A stretch of 64,000 bases of DNA from Rhodococcus opacus B4 (GTDB lineage Bacteria > Actinomycetota > Actinomycetes > Mycobacteriales > Mycobacteriaceae). The notes beneath the pieces are model-generated. The model was not told the origin of the DNA and made no database searches. It saw only the letters and a program-made list of their open reading frames with translations. Location of the stretch: positions 4,030,001 through 4,094,000 of the forward strand of contig NC_012522.1 of the NCBI RefSeq assembly GCF_000010805.1, written 5' to 3'. The position numbers and the translations under genes are program-made. Of this stretch, positions 31,704 through 40,621 are shown one piece after another; positions within the stretch are counted from its first letter, which is position 1; each line of letters starts with the position of its first letter.

Positions 31704-32362
31704 CCGCCACCCTGACCTACCGCGACAAGATCGCCGTCCTCGACCTCGGCGAAAACGAAAACCGGTTCTCCCCGGAGTGGCTCGACACCGCCGATCGTCT
31801 CCTCGACGACGCGCAGGAGAACGGTGCACAGGCGCTGGTCACCACGGCCACCGGCAAGTTCTACTCCAACGGCCTCGACCTGGACTGGCTGATGGCCAAC
31901 GGCGACCGCGCCGACTGGTACGTCGGACGCGTCCAGGCGCTGTTCGGCCGGATTCTGACGCTGCCGATGCCGACGGTGGCCGCGGTCAACGGGCACGCGT
32001 TCGGCGCCGGTGCCATGCTGGGCATCGCCCACGACTACCGGGTGATGCGGTCGGACCGCGGGTTCTACTGTTTCCCCGAGGTCGACATCCACATTCCGTT
32101 CACGCCGGGAATGGCGGCGCTGATCCAGGCCAAGCTGACGCCGCAGACCGCGATCACCGCGATGACCACCGGCCGCCGGTACGGCGGCACCGAGGCTCAC
32201 GCCAGCGGACTGGTCGACGGGACCGCATCCGAAGGTGCGGTCCTCGATACTGCCGTCGACCTGATCGCCCCGCTCGCGGGGAAGGACGCCGGAACGCTCG
32301 GTGCGATCAAGGCCACCATGTTCGCGCCGGTCGTCACCGCCCTCGCGGCGGGTCGATCATGA
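31700..32362 (+). CDS. Enoyl-CoA hydratase/isomerase family protein
   Basis: 220-aa crotonase-fold protein, shorter than the usual 255-260 aa. The oxyanion-hole regions FYSNGLDLDWLM and NGHAFGAGAMLGIAHDYRVM are present. FCFPEVDIHIPFTPGM is also clear, but the usual catalytic Glu positions are not obvious; Glu in FPEVD may serve. The sequence style resembles delta3,delta2-enoyl-CoA isomerases. It overlaps the TetR gene by 4 nt. Confidence 0.8.
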   Translation: MTATLTYRDKIAVLDLGENENRFSPEWLDTADRLLDDAQENGAQALVTTATGKFYSNGLDLDWLMANGDRADWYVGRVQALFGRILTLPMPTVAAVNGHAFGAGAMLGIAHDYRVMRSDRGFYCFPEVDIHIPFTPGMAALIQAKLTPQTAITAMTTGRRYGGTEAHASGLVDGTASEGAVLDTAVDLIAPLAGKDAGTLGAIKATMFAPVVTALAAGRS

Positions 32363-32382
32363 CAACGTGAAACCTACTGCGC

Positions 32383-32401
32383 GAGAGTGAAGGTCACTCT
32401 C
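32383..32401. terminator. Short hairpin between convergent genes
   Basis: Perfect 8-bp inverted repeat GAGAGTGA-AGG-TCACTCTC just after the hydratase gene and overlapping the thiolase stop codon. It may act as a bidirectional terminator; there is no clear T-tract. Confidence 0.4.
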
Positions 32402-33593
32402 CCGGAACGTGGAGGATCAGGGCGTCGCCCTGTCCGCCGCCGCCGCACAGCGCGGCGGCGCCGGTTCCACCACCGCGGCGCTTCAGCTCGAGCGCGAGGT
32501 GCAGCACGACCCGTGCGCCGGACATGCCGAGCGGGTGCCCGATGGCGATGGCTCCGCCGTTCACATTGACCCGCGACGGATCGACCCCGAGTTGCCGGGT
32601 CGACTCGATGCCGACGGCGGCGAAGGCCTCGTTGATCTCGACGAGGTCGAGGGCGGAGGGCTCGAGACCGTCACGGGCGCACGCCTTCTCGATGGCGTTG
32701 GCGGGCTGCTGCTGCAGCGTCGAATCCGGTCCGGCGACGACGCCGTGGGCGCCGATCTCCGCGAGCCATTCGAGTCCGAGTTCCTCGGCCTTGGCCTTGC
32801 TCATCACCACGACGGCGGCGGCGCCGTCGGAGATCTGCGAGGCGGAGCCGGCGGTGACGGTGCCGCCCTTGCTGAAGGCGGGCCGCAGCTTCGAGAGCGA
32901 CTCGGCCGTGGTGTCGGCGCGGATCCCCTCGTCCTCGGTGACGACGAGCGGATCGCCCTTGCGCTGCGGGATGGACACGGGAACGACCTCGTCGTCGAAG
33001 AGTCCGTTCTTCCACGCGGCTGCGGCGCGCTGATGTGAGGCCGCGGCGAACGCGTCCTGCTCCTCGCGACCGATCTTGTCGGTGTTCGCGTTCCGGTCCT
33101 CGGTCAGCGCGCCCATGGCCTGGTCGGTGAAGATGTCGTACAGGCCGTCGTAGGCGAGGTGGTCGACGAGGGTGGTGTCGCCGTACTTGAATCCGCCCCG
33201 GGAACCCGGGAGCAGGTGCGGCGCCTGGGACATCGACTCCTGCCCACCGGCGACGACGACATCGAACTCGCCGGCGCGGATCAGCTGGTCGGCGAGCGCG
33301 ATGGCGTCGAGACCGGACAGGCACACCTTGTTGACGGTCACGGCGGGCACCGACATCGGGATGCCCGCGGCGACCGCGGCCTGCCGGGCCGGGATCTGAC
33401 CGGCACCGGCAGTGAGGACCTGCCCCATGATCACGTACTCCACCAGCTCCGGTGCCACCCCGGCCTTGTCGAGGGCGCCCTTGATGGCGATGCCGCCGAG
33501 ATCGGATCCGGAGAGGGTGGCGAGCGAACCCGTCAGCCGGCCGACGGGGGTCCGGGCCCCGGCGACGATGACGGACCTGGTGCGTGAAGTCAT
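32394..33593 (-). CDS. Acetyl-CoA acetyltransferase (thiolase)
   Basis: 399-aa thiolase II. The nucleophile Cys is in [16 protein letters not shown] (about residue 91), the His in [17 protein letters not shown], and the second Cys in [13 protein letters not shown]. The protein resembles mycobacterial FadA4-type acetoacetyl-CoA thiolases. It follows the CoA-transferase genes on the same strand with a 32-nt gap. Together they turn acetoacetate into two acetyl-CoA. A 3-oxoadipyl-CoA thiolase role is less likely from the sequence. Confidence 0.92.
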   Translation of the reverse strand: MTSRTRSVIVAGARTPVGRLTGSLATLSGSDLGGIAIKGALDKAGVAPELVEYVIMGQVLTAGAGQIPARQAAVAAGIPMSVPAVTVNKVCLSGLDAIALADQLIRAGEFDVVVAGGQESMSQAPHLLPGSRGGFKYGDTTLVDHLAYDGLYDIFTDQAMGALTEDRNANTDKIGREEQDAFAAASHQRAAAAWKNGLFDDEVVPVSIPQRKGDPLVVTEDEGIRADTTAESLSKLRPAFSKGGTVTAGSASQISDGAAAVVVMSKAKAEELGLEWLAEIGAHGVVAGPDSTLQQQPANAIEKACARDGLEPSALDLVEINEAFAAVGIESTRQLGVDPSRVNVNGGAIAIGHPLGMSGARVVLHLALELKRRGGGTGAAALCGGGGQGDALILHVPGE

Positions 33594-33625
33594 GGGAGTG
33601 TCCTTGGTGTCGTGTCGAATGTCGG

Positions 33626-34288
33626 TCAGACGAGCGCGGATTCGCGAATCTCGAGGGGGGTTCCGGTGGCGGCGACGACCTCGTCGACGGTGACACCGGG
33701 GGCGACCTCACGCAGGGCGAGGGTGCCGTCGCCGACCACGTCGATGACGGCGAGGTTGGTGATGATGCGATTGACGACGCCCTGGCCGGTGAGCGGCAGG
33801 GTGCAGGTGTCGATGATCTTGGGGTTGCCGTCGCGGTCGGTGTGCTCCATGAGGACGATGACGCGGCTCGCCCCGTGCACGAGGTCCATCGCGCCGCCCA
33901 TGCCCTTGACCATCTTGCCGGGGACCATCCAGTTGGCGAGGTCGCCGGTGCGGGATACCTGCATGCCGCCGAGGACGGCGGTGTCGATGTGGCCGCCGCG
34001 GATCATCCCGAACGACAAAGCGGAATCGAAGAACGCGGCGCCGGCGTTGACGGTGACCGTTTCCTTGCCGGCGTTGATCAGGTCGGCGTCGATGTTCTCC
34101 TCGGTGGGGTACGGGCCGGTGCCGAGGATCCCGTTCTCCGAGTGGAGGGTGACGTTGACGTCGGTGCCGAGGTATCCGGGGATGAGCGTCGGCAGGCCGA
34201 TGCCGAGGTTGACGTATTCGCCGTCGACCATCTCCGCGGCCGCGCGGGCGGCCATCTGGTCACGTGTCCATCCGTTGGTGCCGGTCAT
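33626..34288 (-). CDS. scoB: 3-oxoacid CoA-transferase subunit B
   Basis: 220-aa beta subunit. It has the catalytic Glu in [11 protein letters not shown] (about residue 51) and [13 protein letters not shown] text near the start ([14 protein letters not shown]). It pairs with the A subunit encoded immediately upstream, whose stop it overlaps by 4 nt (ATGA). The pair moves CoA from succinyl-CoA to acetoacetate (SCOT) or to 3-oxoadipate (PcaIJ). The partner thiolase favours acetoacetate. Confidence 0.9.
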   Translation of the reverse strand: MTGTNGWTRDQMAARAAAEMVDGEYVNLGIGLPTLIPGYLGTDVNVTLHSENGILGTGPYPTEENIDADLINAGKETVTVNAGAAFFDSALSFGMIRGGHIDTAVLGGMQVSRTGDLANWMVPGKMVKGMGGAMDLVHGASRVIVLMEHTDRDGNPKIIDTCTLPLTGQGVVNRIITNLAVIDVVGDGTLALREVAPGVTVDEVVAATGTPLEIRESALV

Positions 34289-35052
34289 CGAGTGGCTCCT
34301 TCCGTGCTGCTGACTGTCCGCTTCTCGATCCGCTTGTTCTGGGGGCCGGTCTCGACGATGCGCTGAACGAAGACTCCGGGCAGGTGTACCTGGGCGGGGT
34401 CGATGGTGCCTGCGGGGACGAGTTCCTCGACCTGGGCGATCGTGATCTTGCCGGCCATGGCCGCGAGGGGGTTGAAGTTCAGTGCCGTCTTGTCGAAGAC
34501 CAGGTTGCCGGCGGTGTCGCCGCGCAGCGCGTGGACCAGGGCGAAGTCGGCGGTGATGCCGAGTTCGAGGACGTAGCGCTTGTCGCCGAACTGCCGGGTT
34601 TCCTTCGCGGGCGACGCGAGCGCGACGGAACCGTCGGCCGCGTACCGCCAGGGCAGACCGCCGTCGGCGACCGGGCTGCCGACGCCGGCGGGGGTGAAGA
34701 ACGCGGGGATGCCCGCACCGCCGGCGCGGAGGCGTTCGGCCAGCGTGCCCTGCGGGGTGAGTTCCACCTCGAGCTCACCGGAGAGATACTGGCGGGCGAA
34801 TTCCTTGTTCTCGCCGACGTACGACGCGGTGACACGGCGAATCTGGCGCGCGCTCAGCAGGATCCCGAGCCCGTGGTCGTCGACACCGCAGTTGTTGGAG
34901 AAGACCTCGAGGTTCCCGACACCCGAGTCGGCGAGCGCGCGGATCAGCGAGTCGGGGATTCCGCACAGGCCGAATCCGCCCACGGCGATCGTCGCGCCGT
35001 CGGACACATCCGCGACAGCTTCTTCCGGGGTGTCGAACACTCTCGATCCCAT
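34285..35052 (-). CDS. scoA: 3-oxoacid CoA-transferase subunit A
   Basis: 255-aa alpha subunit. The CoA-binding glycine motif is [14 protein letters not shown] (residues 24-37), followed by [16 protein letters not shown] and [12 protein letters not shown], as in SCOT alpha subunits. ATG 35052 has AGGAAAGG 6 nt upstream; ATG 35058 is possible. It starts the minus-strand operon scoA-scoB-thiolase, which is divergent from an IclR regulator. Confidence 0.9.
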   Translation of the reverse strand: MGSRVFDTPEEAVADVSDGATIAVGGFGLCGIPDSLIRALADSGVGNLEVFSNNCGVDDHGLGILLSARQIRRVTASYVGENKEFARQYLSGELEVELTPQGTLAERLRAGGAGIPAFFTPAGVGSPVADGGLPWRYAADGSVALASPAKETRQFGDKRYVLELGITADFALVHALRGDTAGNLVFDKTALNFNPLAAMAGKITIAQVEELVPAGTIDPAQVHLPGVFVQRIVETGPQNKRIEKRTVSSTEGATR

Positions 35053-35249
35053 GTGCATCCTTTCCTCAGGCCGCCGAACCCGGCGAAACCGCCTTCCCGC
35101 GACGTCTCGTCCATCCAGTGAACGATCTCTGCGCGGGCTTTGCTCCACTAAAAGGGGTCACACCCTGCATTTCAAGGAGTTCGAGCATGTTGCTCGCGGT
35201 TCGAACGGCGCAGACGAGAGTGTTCACTGAGTGGACGTATACTGCGCTG

Positions 35250-36032
35250 ATGGACGACGTACAGCGGCCGCAGGTGATCCAACGGGTGAGCGCACTCCTG
35301 CGGGCCATCGGCGCCCTCGACACGTCGGGATCCTCGACGACCGCACTGGCACGCGAGACAGGTCTCGCTCGCCCCACGGTGCATCGCCTGCTCGTCTCGC
35401 TCGCCGAGGAGGGGCTGGTCGACCGCGACCTGAAGTCGGGCAAATGGTCGCTCGGGCCGGAGTTGTATCTGCTCGGATCGCTCGCCGCCGCCCGCTACGA
35501 CATCACCGACCGGTCCCGCGGCATCCTGCGCGACCTCGCCCGCGAAACCGGCGAGAGCGCGTTCCTGTCCGCCCGTCGCGGCGACGAAACGGTCTGCATC
35601 GCCAGTGAGGAAGGCAGCTTCCCGCTGCGGTCGCACGTGCTGCACATCGGCATCCGATTTCCGCTCGGGGTGGCGTCGGCGGGGATGGTCATCCTGTCGC
35701 ACCTGCCGGACCGCGAGATCGACGACTACCTGGCACGCGCGGACGTCACCGGCGAGTGGGGGTCGCAGCACAGCCGGGAGAAGATCGCCGAGCGCATCGC
35801 GGAGACCCGCCTCAACGGCTACACCGTCAACCCCGGTCTGCTCGTCGAGGGCAGTTGGGGGATGGGCGCCGCCGTCTTCGACACCCAGGGATCACCGGCC
35901 TGGGCGTTGAGTATCACCGGGGTGGAAAGCCGGTTCCGTGAGGAACGACGCCGGGAAATGGGAGAACTCCTCCTTCGCCAGGCGCACCGGCTCACCCAGC
36001 TACTCGCCGATCGGCCGCGGAGCCGCGGCTGA
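35250..36032 (+). CDS. IclR-family regulator of the CoA-transferase operon
   Basis: 260-aa regulator. The winged helix (SSTTALARETGLARPTVHRLLVSLAEEGLV, residues 27-56) is followed by the effector domain (about 80-250) with FPLGVASAGMVILSH and NPGLLVEGSWGMGAAVFD. It is of the PcaR/KipR-like group. It is divergent from scoA across about 200 bp and so probably governs ketone-body use. The ATG at 35250 is the first that fits the family length. Confidence 0.88.
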   Translation: MDDVQRPQVIQRVSALLRAIGALDTSGSSTTALARETGLARPTVHRLLVSLAEEGLVDRDLKSGKWSLGPELYLLGSLAAARYDITDRSRGILRDLARETGESAFLSARRGDETVCIASEEGSFPLRSHVLHIGIRFPLGVASAGMVILSHLPDREIDDYLARADVTGEWGSQHSREKIAERIAETRLNGYTVNPGLLVEGSWGMGAAVFDTQGSPAWALSITGVESRFREERRREMGELLLRQAHRLTQLLADRPRSRG

Positions 36033-36046
36033 AGTCCGCGGTGGGA

Positions 36047-36286
36047 TCAATCGGCAACACGGCCCACCGTCCGATCCGGGAGCACACCCGCCTGCACCAG
36101 TTCGTCGTAGATGCGCTGCTGCTCGGGGTCGAGTCCGGAATACAGCATGTCGTATGCCCGCTCTTCCTCCGCCAGGACGGCGACGGGATCCCAGTCCTCG
36201 CCGATCGCTTCCAGGACAGCGCTGCGCCGGCGCGCCTCGTCCAGCGTGAGGTCGAGAGCGAACGTGAGTTCGGAGTCGCTACCCAT
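36047..36286 (-). CDS. Small conserved actinobacterial protein, function unknown
   Basis: 79-aa acidic protein without signal or membrane segment. It reads GSDSELTFALDLTLDEARRR, then EDWDPVAVLAEEERAYDMLYS and LDPEQQRIYDELVQAGVL, and is mostly helical. I recall similar small proteins in other Actinobacteria (possibly DUF6400), but no function. ATG 36286 has AAGGTGA 5 nt upstream. It is convergent with the IclR gene with a 14-bp gap. Confidence 0.7.
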   Translation of the reverse strand: MGSDSELTFALDLTLDEARRRSAVLEAIGEDWDPVAVLAEEERAYDMLYSGLDPEQQRIYDELVQAGVLPDRTVGRVAD

Positions 36287-36423
36287 GTGGTCACCTTCGT
36301 TTCGCGGTCGCCGACACCGAACGGGCTCCGACGTCGAAGGGGTCAGGGTCACTCGAGGCGGTCCAAGATCACAATGACGTGGATCACGTCGATCGAAAGT
36401 GGTGCGCCGCGGTCACGACGACC

Positions 36424-36455
36424 GCGCCCCGTCGTCCGGGTGGACGACGGGGCGC
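36424..36455 (-). terminator. Intrinsic terminator after the YceI gene
   Basis: Perfect 14-bp inverted repeat GCGCCCCGTCGTCC / GGACGACGGGGCGC with loop GGGT, 15 bp past the YceI stop in the direction of transcription. Confidence 0.75.
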
Positions 36456-36470
36456 TGGTGGTCGGGTGGG

Positions 36471-37025
36471 TCAGGCCTGCAGGCCGGCCTCGATCTCGAG
36501 GGTGATGGTGATCTTGTCGCCGACGACGGCGCCTCCGCCTTCGAGGGGCATGTCGATGGTGATGCCGAAGTCCTTGCGGTTGAGGACGGTGGTGGCTTCG
36601 AAGCCGGCGACCGGTCCGTTGCCCATGCCGGGGTTGACGCCGTTGAACTCGAGGGCGAGCTCGACCTGCCGGGTGACGCCGCGGAGGGTGAAGTCGCCTT
36701 CGACCACGTAGTCGTCGCCCTTGGCGCGGACGGCGGTGGAGGTGAAGGTGGCGGTGGGGAACTGCTCGGCGTCGAAGAAGTCGGCGGACTTGATGTGGGC
36801 GTCGCGGTCGGTGTTCTTGGTGTCGATGGACGCGACCTGGATCTCGGCGGTGACGGCAGTGGTGCCGTCCTCGGCGACGGTGATCGCGCCGGCGAAGTCG
36901 TTGAACGTGCCGCGGACCTTGCTGACCATGAGGTGGCGGACGGAGAAGCCGACGGTGGAGTGGACGGTGTCGATGGCCCAGGTTCCGGCGGTGAGGTTGG
37001 GGAGGGTGGCGGTGGCGGTGGTCAT
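36471..37025 (-). CDS. YceI-family lipocalin-like protein
   Basis: 184-aa protein with the YceI pattern: WAIDTVHSTVGFSVRHLMVSKVRG at the start, FNDFAGAITV, HIKSADFFDAEQFPTATFTST and the FTLRGVTRQVEL strand. YceI proteins bind isoprenoid quinones or amphiphiles in a beta-barrel. There is no signal peptide, so this one should be cytoplasmic. Two TAGTTG-N6-CAACTA-like repeats in its promoter match those before the nearby MarR gene, so it probably belongs to that stress regulon. Confidence 0.9.
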   Translation of the reverse strand: MTTATATLPNLTAGTWAIDTVHSTVGFSVRHLMVSKVRGTFNDFAGAITVAEDGTTAVTAEIQVASIDTKNTDRDAHIKSADFFDAEQFPTATFTSTAVRAKGDDYVVEGDFTLRGVTRQVELALEFNGVNPGMGNGPVAGFEATTVLNRKDFGITIDMPLEGGGAVVGDKITITLEIEAGLQA

Positions 37026-37061
37026 GAAAACTCCTTGACGTGAACGGGCACTCGAATCGAG

Positions 37062-37081
37062 GTAATTGAATCTGCAACTAC
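37062..37081. promoter_or_regulatory. MarR-type operator upstream of YceI, site 1
   Basis: GTAATTG-AATCTG-CAACTAC: inverted arms with a 6-bp spacer, one mismatch per arm pair. It lies 37-56 bp before the YceI start and has the same form as the perfect repeat before the MarR gene (38121-38144). Confidence 0.55.
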
Positions 37082-37094
37082 AAAGGTAGAGAGA

Positions 37095-37114
37095 AGTCGT
37101 TGCGATGTCAACTA
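37095..37114. promoter_or_regulatory. MarR-type operator upstream of YceI, site 2
   Basis: AGTCGTTG-CGATGT-CAACTA, again GTTG/CAAC with a 6-bp spacer. Its centre is 33 bp (about three helical turns) from site 1, so both would face the same side of the DNA. Confidence 0.5.
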
Positions 37115-37143
37115 AAATCTTTTGGAGGGTGGGTGAGCTGCGC

Positions 37144-37620
37144 TTACTGCTTCGGCCGGACCTGATGGCGGCTGACGATGGAGATCCGATTGAAGGCGTT
37201 CATCGTGACGGCGATCCAGCTCACCGTGGACATCTCCTGCTCGGACAGGAATCGCCGTGCGAAGGCGTAGTCGGCCTCCTGACTGTGTGCGTCCGGCAGG
37301 GTGGTGATCGACTCGGCCAGGGTGAGGGCCGCGACCTCACGTTCGGAGAACAGCGTCGTCTCCCGCCACGCAGGCAGGACCGCGAGGCGCTGCTGGGTCT
37401 CGCCCGCCGCGAGCGCCGCGGCGACGTGCACGTCCAGGCAGTAGGCGCAGCGGTTGATCTGGGAGACGCGCACGTTGATCAACTCGACGAACCGACGGTC
37501 CATCCCGGCCTCGGTGGTCGCGTGACGGATGGCCTTGGCGACGCCGATCTGCGCCTGATAAACGGCCGGACTCCGCTTGTCGATGTGGACGTAGTCGTTC
37601 TCCGTGGACGTGCTGCTCAT
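37144..37620 (-). CDS. AhpD-like alkylhydroperoxidase / carboxymuconolactone decarboxylase family protein
   Basis: 158-aa protein with the active CxxC and downstream His (NRCAYCLDVHVAAAL), as in AhpD-type peroxidases. MDRRFVELINVRVSQIN and ERAALTLAES-like text (EREVAALTLAESIT) are family marks. The redox pair suggests thiol-dependent peroxide or electrophile reduction. It lies 22 nt after the MarR gene on the same strand, so both share the operator-bearing promoter at 38105-38206. Confidence 0.88.
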   Translation of the reverse strand: MSSTSTENDYVHIDKRSPAVYQAQIGVAKAIRHATTEAGMDRRFVELINVRVSQINRCAYCLDVHVAAALAAGETQQRLAVLPAWRETTLFSEREVAALTLAESITTLPDAHSQEADYAFARRFLSEQEMSTVSWIAVTMNAFNRISIVSRHQVRPKQ

Positions 37621-37642
37621 GACCGGCCTTTCGGTGGGTGGC

Positions 37643-38104
37643 TCAGGGATTTTCCAGCAGGTGGGCGCGCATCTCGCCGAAGTCGTGCCCGAGGATGGCG
37701 ACGTCCCGGGGGCTGAGCAGGTCGAACATGTCCCGGCGCACCTCTGCCACGTGTCCGGGGCTGGCGGCGGCGAGCTTCTCGGCGCCGGCGTCGGTCAGCT
37801 CGGCCAGCATTCCCCGCTTGTCGTCCTCGCACTCCAGTCGGCGCACCCAGCCCGCCTCGACCAGCCGGTTGATCGCCCGGGTCACGCCACTGCGGGTCGT
37901 GGTGACCGCGTCGGCGAGTTCGCGCATCCGCAGTTGTCGCTGCGGGGCCTCGGACAGCACGACGAGAAGTTCGAAGTCGGTGAACGAGATGCCCGCGTCG
38001 CGGGTGAGCTGTCGATCGAGCGCCTGCAGCAGCAGTCGGGTGGCGTCCAGGTAGGCGCGCCACGTGTTCTGTTCCTCGGCGCTGAGCCATCTGGTCGGTT
38101 CCAC
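37643..38104 (-). CDS. MarR-family regulator
   Basis: 153-aa winged-helix repressor. ISFTDFELLVVLSEAPQRQLRMRELADAVTTTRSGVTRAINRLVEAGWVRR covers the DNA-binding part, with recognition helix TTRSGVTRAINRLVE and the wing ECEDDKRGMLAELT. GTG 38104 starts the protein and gives the normal family length. It is divergent from the VOC gene. No Cys is present, so an oxidised-Cys switch like OhrR is unlikely and it should bind its ligand directly. Two inverted repeats in the gap are its likely operators. Confidence 0.88.
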   Translation of the reverse strand: MEPTRWLSAEEQNTWRAYLDATRLLLQALDRQLTRDAGISFTDFELLVVLSEAPQRQLRMRELADAVTTTRSGVTRAINRLVEAGWVRRLECEDDKRGMLAELTDAGAEKLAAASPGHVAEVRRDMFDLLSPRDVAILGHDFGEMRAHLLENP

Positions 38105-38120
38105 GGGACCAGCATATCTC

Positions 38121-38144
38121 AAGTAGTTGACAGCGCAACTACTT
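38121..38144. promoter_or_regulatory. MarR operator, perfect inverted repeat
   Basis: AAGTAGTTG-ACAGCG-CAACTACTT: 9-bp perfect arms with a 6-bp spacer, 17-40 bp before the MarR start. The size and symmetry are typical of MarR-dimer sites. Three weaker copies of the same form occur nearby. Confidence 0.75.
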
Positions 38145-38157
38145 GGTGTACGGTGGT

Positions 38158-38179
38158 GATAGTTGAAAGCGCAATCATC
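38158..38179. promoter_or_regulatory. MarR operator, second site
   Basis: GATAGTTG-AAAGCG-CAATCATC: partly matched arms with the same 6-bp spacer, centred 36 bp from the perfect site and 28-49 bp before the VOC gene start. It probably controls the divergent VOC-pirin side. Confidence 0.55.
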
Positions 38180-38206
38180 GGCGGTTCGCGGAGAGAGGTT
38201 CGGGCA

Positions 38207-38716
38207 ATGAGCACCACAGACGAGCAGGAGCGGTCCCAGAGGTTCGCCGAGCAACGCGACCGGATCCGCTCCGAGCACCTGAAGCCCGTGTCGTCGCGGC
38301 CCGCGTCCTCGGCCCGCGGACTCCACCACACCGCGCTGATCAGCAGCGACGTCGAGCGCACCGTCCGGTTCTATCAGGATCTCCTCGAGTTCCCGCTCAC
38401 CGAACTGATCGAGAATCGCGACTACCCCGGTTCTTCGCACTTCTTCTTCGACATCGGCAACGGCAACCTCCTCGCGTTCTTCGACTTCCCGGGCCTCGAG
38501 ATCGGCCCGTACCAGGAAGTGCTCGGCGGACTCCACCACATCGCGATCAGCGTCGAACCCGACCGGTGGAATCACCTGCGCACGAAACTGGTCGACGCCG
38601 GCGTCGAACTCGTCGAACACAGCGAGGTGTCGATGTACTTCCGCGACCCCGACGGTGCCCGCCTCGAACTCATCGCCGACCCACTCGGCGAAATGTACGG
38701 CTCACAGGTTCTGTGA
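38207..38716 (+). CDS. VOC-family (glyoxalase/dioxygenase-fold) protein
   Basis: 169-aa protein. GLHHTALISSDVERTVRFYQDLLEFPL gives the first metal His and the strand-helix of the VOC fold. GSSHFFFDIG, GLHHIAISVEP and MYFRDPDGARLELIADP supply the further His and Glu ligands. Substrate unknown; lactoylglutathione lyase-like, thiol-transfer or dioxygenase roles all occur. It starts a plus-strand run with the pirin gene, under the MarR-type operators, so a detoxification role is inferred. Confidence 0.85.
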   Translation: MSTTDEQERSQRFAEQRDRIRSEHLKPVSSRPASSARGLHHTALISSDVERTVRFYQDLLEFPLTELIENRDYPGSSHFFFDIGNGNLLAFFDFPGLEIGPYQEVLGGLHHIAISVEPDRWNHLRTKLVDAGVELVEHSEVSMYFRDPDGARLELIADPLGEMYGSQVL

Positions 38717-38738
38717 GAATGCTGGAAAGGATTCACGC

Positions 38739-39515
38739 ATGACTGCCGCCACCACCTCACCCCGCCTCGACGTCCGCCGCGCCGACGACCGCTTCAAGAC
38801 GAACGTGGGCTGGCTCGATTCCAAGCATTCCTTCTCGTTCGGCAACTTCTACGACCCGGCCAACACCCACCACGGTGTGCTCATGGTCAACAACGACGAC
38901 ATCGTCGTCCCCGGACAGGGTTTCGACACCCACCCGCACCAGGATATGGAGATCGTCACCTGGGTGCTCCAGGGTTCGCTGGTGCACCAGGATTCGATGG
39001 GCCACTCCGGCGTCATCTACCCCGGACTCGCCCAGCGCATGAGTGCGGGAACCGGAATCCTGCACTCGGAGAAGAATGACTCGTGGCGACTGAAGGGCGA
39101 CGCCGACGAGCACAGCGAACCCGTCCACTTCGTCCAGATGTGGGTCGTCCCCGACGAAGCCGGGATCACACCCGGCTACGAGCAACTCGAAATCGACCAC
39201 GAGCTGCTTTCCGGCGGACTGGTCCCTGTCGCGTCGGGCATGCCGGACCACGCCGACCACGCGGCGATCCGCATCAAGAACAAGTACGCCGCAATGCATG
39301 TCGCACGGCTGCAGCCCGGCCAGGCGCCGATCACCCTGCCCGACTCCCCGTTCCTCCACGTCTTCGTCGCGCGCGGCGAAGCCTCGCTGGAGGGGGTCGG
39401 CATCCTCGCCGAGGGTGACGCCGTCCGGCTCAGCGGTGGCGGTGGACAGCAGATGACCACCGATACCGGCGCCGAGATCATCGTGTGGGAAATGCACGCG
39501 GCGATCGCCGGGTAA
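38739..39515 (+). CDS. Pirin-family cupin protein
   Basis: 258-aa bicupin. The metal ligands are in GFDTHPHQDMEIVTWVLQG and GTGILHSEKN, giving His-His-His-Glu. LAQRMSAGTGILHSE is a clear pirin signature. Some bacterial pirins cleave quercetin. The ATG at 38739 has GGAAAGG 8 nt upstream and the gene follows the VOC gene by 22 nt. A true quercetinase-type gene lies 1.1 kb downstream, so the group may handle flavonoids or quinones. Confidence 0.9.
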   Translation: MTAATTSPRLDVRRADDRFKTNVGWLDSKHSFSFGNFYDPANTHHGVLMVNNDDIVVPGQGFDTHPHQDMEIVTWVLQGSLVHQDSMGHSGVIYPGLAQRMSAGTGILHSEKNDSWRLKGDADEHSEPVHFVQMWVVPDEAGITPGYEQLEIDHELLSGGLVPVASGMPDHADHAAIRIKNKYAAMHVARLQPGQAPITLPDSPFLHVFVARGEASLEGVGILAEGDAVRLSGGGGQQMTTDTGAEIIVWEMHAAIAG

Positions 39516-39679
39516 CCGCCGCCGCGGTGGACGGACGTCGGCGGACGGCGAATCCGGTTCTTCCGCCCGGGTTGCGAAGGCTGCTACAGTCCTGGGCAGG
39601 CAGTGACCTACGGAAGGGCCTTACAACCGCGCGAGCGGCGACCCAGGCCCGGGTCCTGCATCCGAAGGAGCTCGATCCC

Positions 39680-40621
39680 TTGGACACGGCTTCGACCGTC
39701 GTCCGCCGATCCACCGTCGAGTACGCCCCCGGGCTGCTACTCGATCTCGTCCGTCCCGCCGAAGCAGCGCATCCCTCGCCTGCGATCGTGTGGCTTCACG
39801 GAGGTGGATGGCGGCTTCAAGACCGCGCTGCATGCCCGGACCTGGTGCAGCACTTCGCAAGACACGGCTATGTCATGGTCAGCATCGACTACCGCCTCGC
39901 GCCCGGCACCTGCCATCCCGGCCAAATCTTCGACGTCCGGCGGGCGGTGCGCTGGCTCCGCGCCAACGCCGGTGACCACGGCATCGACCCCGACCGGATC
40001 GGTGTGTGGGGCTCGTCGGCCGGCGGGCATCTCGCCGCGCTGGCCGGAGTGCACTCGGCCACAACACGATTGCCCGGGGAAGGTCCCGTGACCGTCGGCA
40101 GTGCGGTGCAGGCCGTCGTCGACGGCTATGGGCCCACCGACCTGCCCGGTCTCGTCGACCTCTCCGCGCAACGGACACCGGCCGAGGACTGTTCTCCCGA
40201 GGCGTCGCTGCTCGGCGGTGCGATCCGGGACCGGTTGAACGCGGCGCGATCCGCGAGCCCCGCACTGCAGGTGACGCCCGGAGCGCCGCCGTTTCTGATT
40301 CTGCACGGCCTCGGCGACACTCTGGTGCCGTCCACGCAGAGCGTGGCGTTGTACGACGCGCTCGTCGCGCACGGCAACGACGCCGTCCTCTACCTGATCG
40401 AGGGTTTCGGGCACGGGTTCTTCAACCCCGGCCACGTTCTCGAACTCGGCCCCGACCAGACCCTCGACCAAGGACACCTCGAGCGAAATCCGCACGCGCC
40501 GGCCTCGACCCACGCAGTGAGCGACTTCGGGCGCGCCTTCATCGACAACTATCCCTCCGCATCGTTCGCGGCGGTCGAGGCGTTCTTCTCGCACACACTG
40601 AAATCAGGAACCCACCCATGA
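39680..40621 (+). CDS. Alpha/beta hydrolase (acetyl-esterase/feruloyl-esterase-like)
   Basis: About 313-aa hydrolase. The oxyanion motif HGGGWR, the nucleophile elbow GVWGSSAGG and the late His in EGFGHGFFNPGH are visible, with Asp in HGLGDTLVPS. TTG 39680 is proposed as start because AAGGAG lies 9 nt upstream; no ATG or GTG suits the frame without overlapping the pirin gene (GTG 39485). Its stop overlaps the ATG of the quercetinase gene (ATGA). Quercetinase makes a depside ester, so this esterase may hydrolyse that product; this is inference from the coupling. Confidence 0.75.
   Translation: MDTASTVVRRSTVEYAPGLLLDLVRPAEAAHPSPAIVWLHGGGWRLQDRAACPDLVQHFARHGYVMVSIDYRLAPGTCHPGQIFDVRRAVRWLRANAGDHGIDPDRIGVWGSSAGGHLAALAGVHSATTRLPGEGPVTVGSAVQAVVDGYGPTDLPGLVDLSAQRTPAEDCSPEASLLGGAIRDRLNAARSASPALQVTPGAPPFLILHGLGDTLVPSTQSVALYDALVAHGNDAVLYLIEGFGHGFFNPGHVLELGPDQTLDQGHLERNPHAPASTHAVSDFGRAFIDNYPSASFAAVEAFFSHTLKSGTHP

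Noticed and set aside
35223..35243. TTCACT...TATACT as a sigma-70 promoter for the IclR gene
   Set aside because: The spacer is only 9 bp, far too short; TATACT alone may still be a -10 box.
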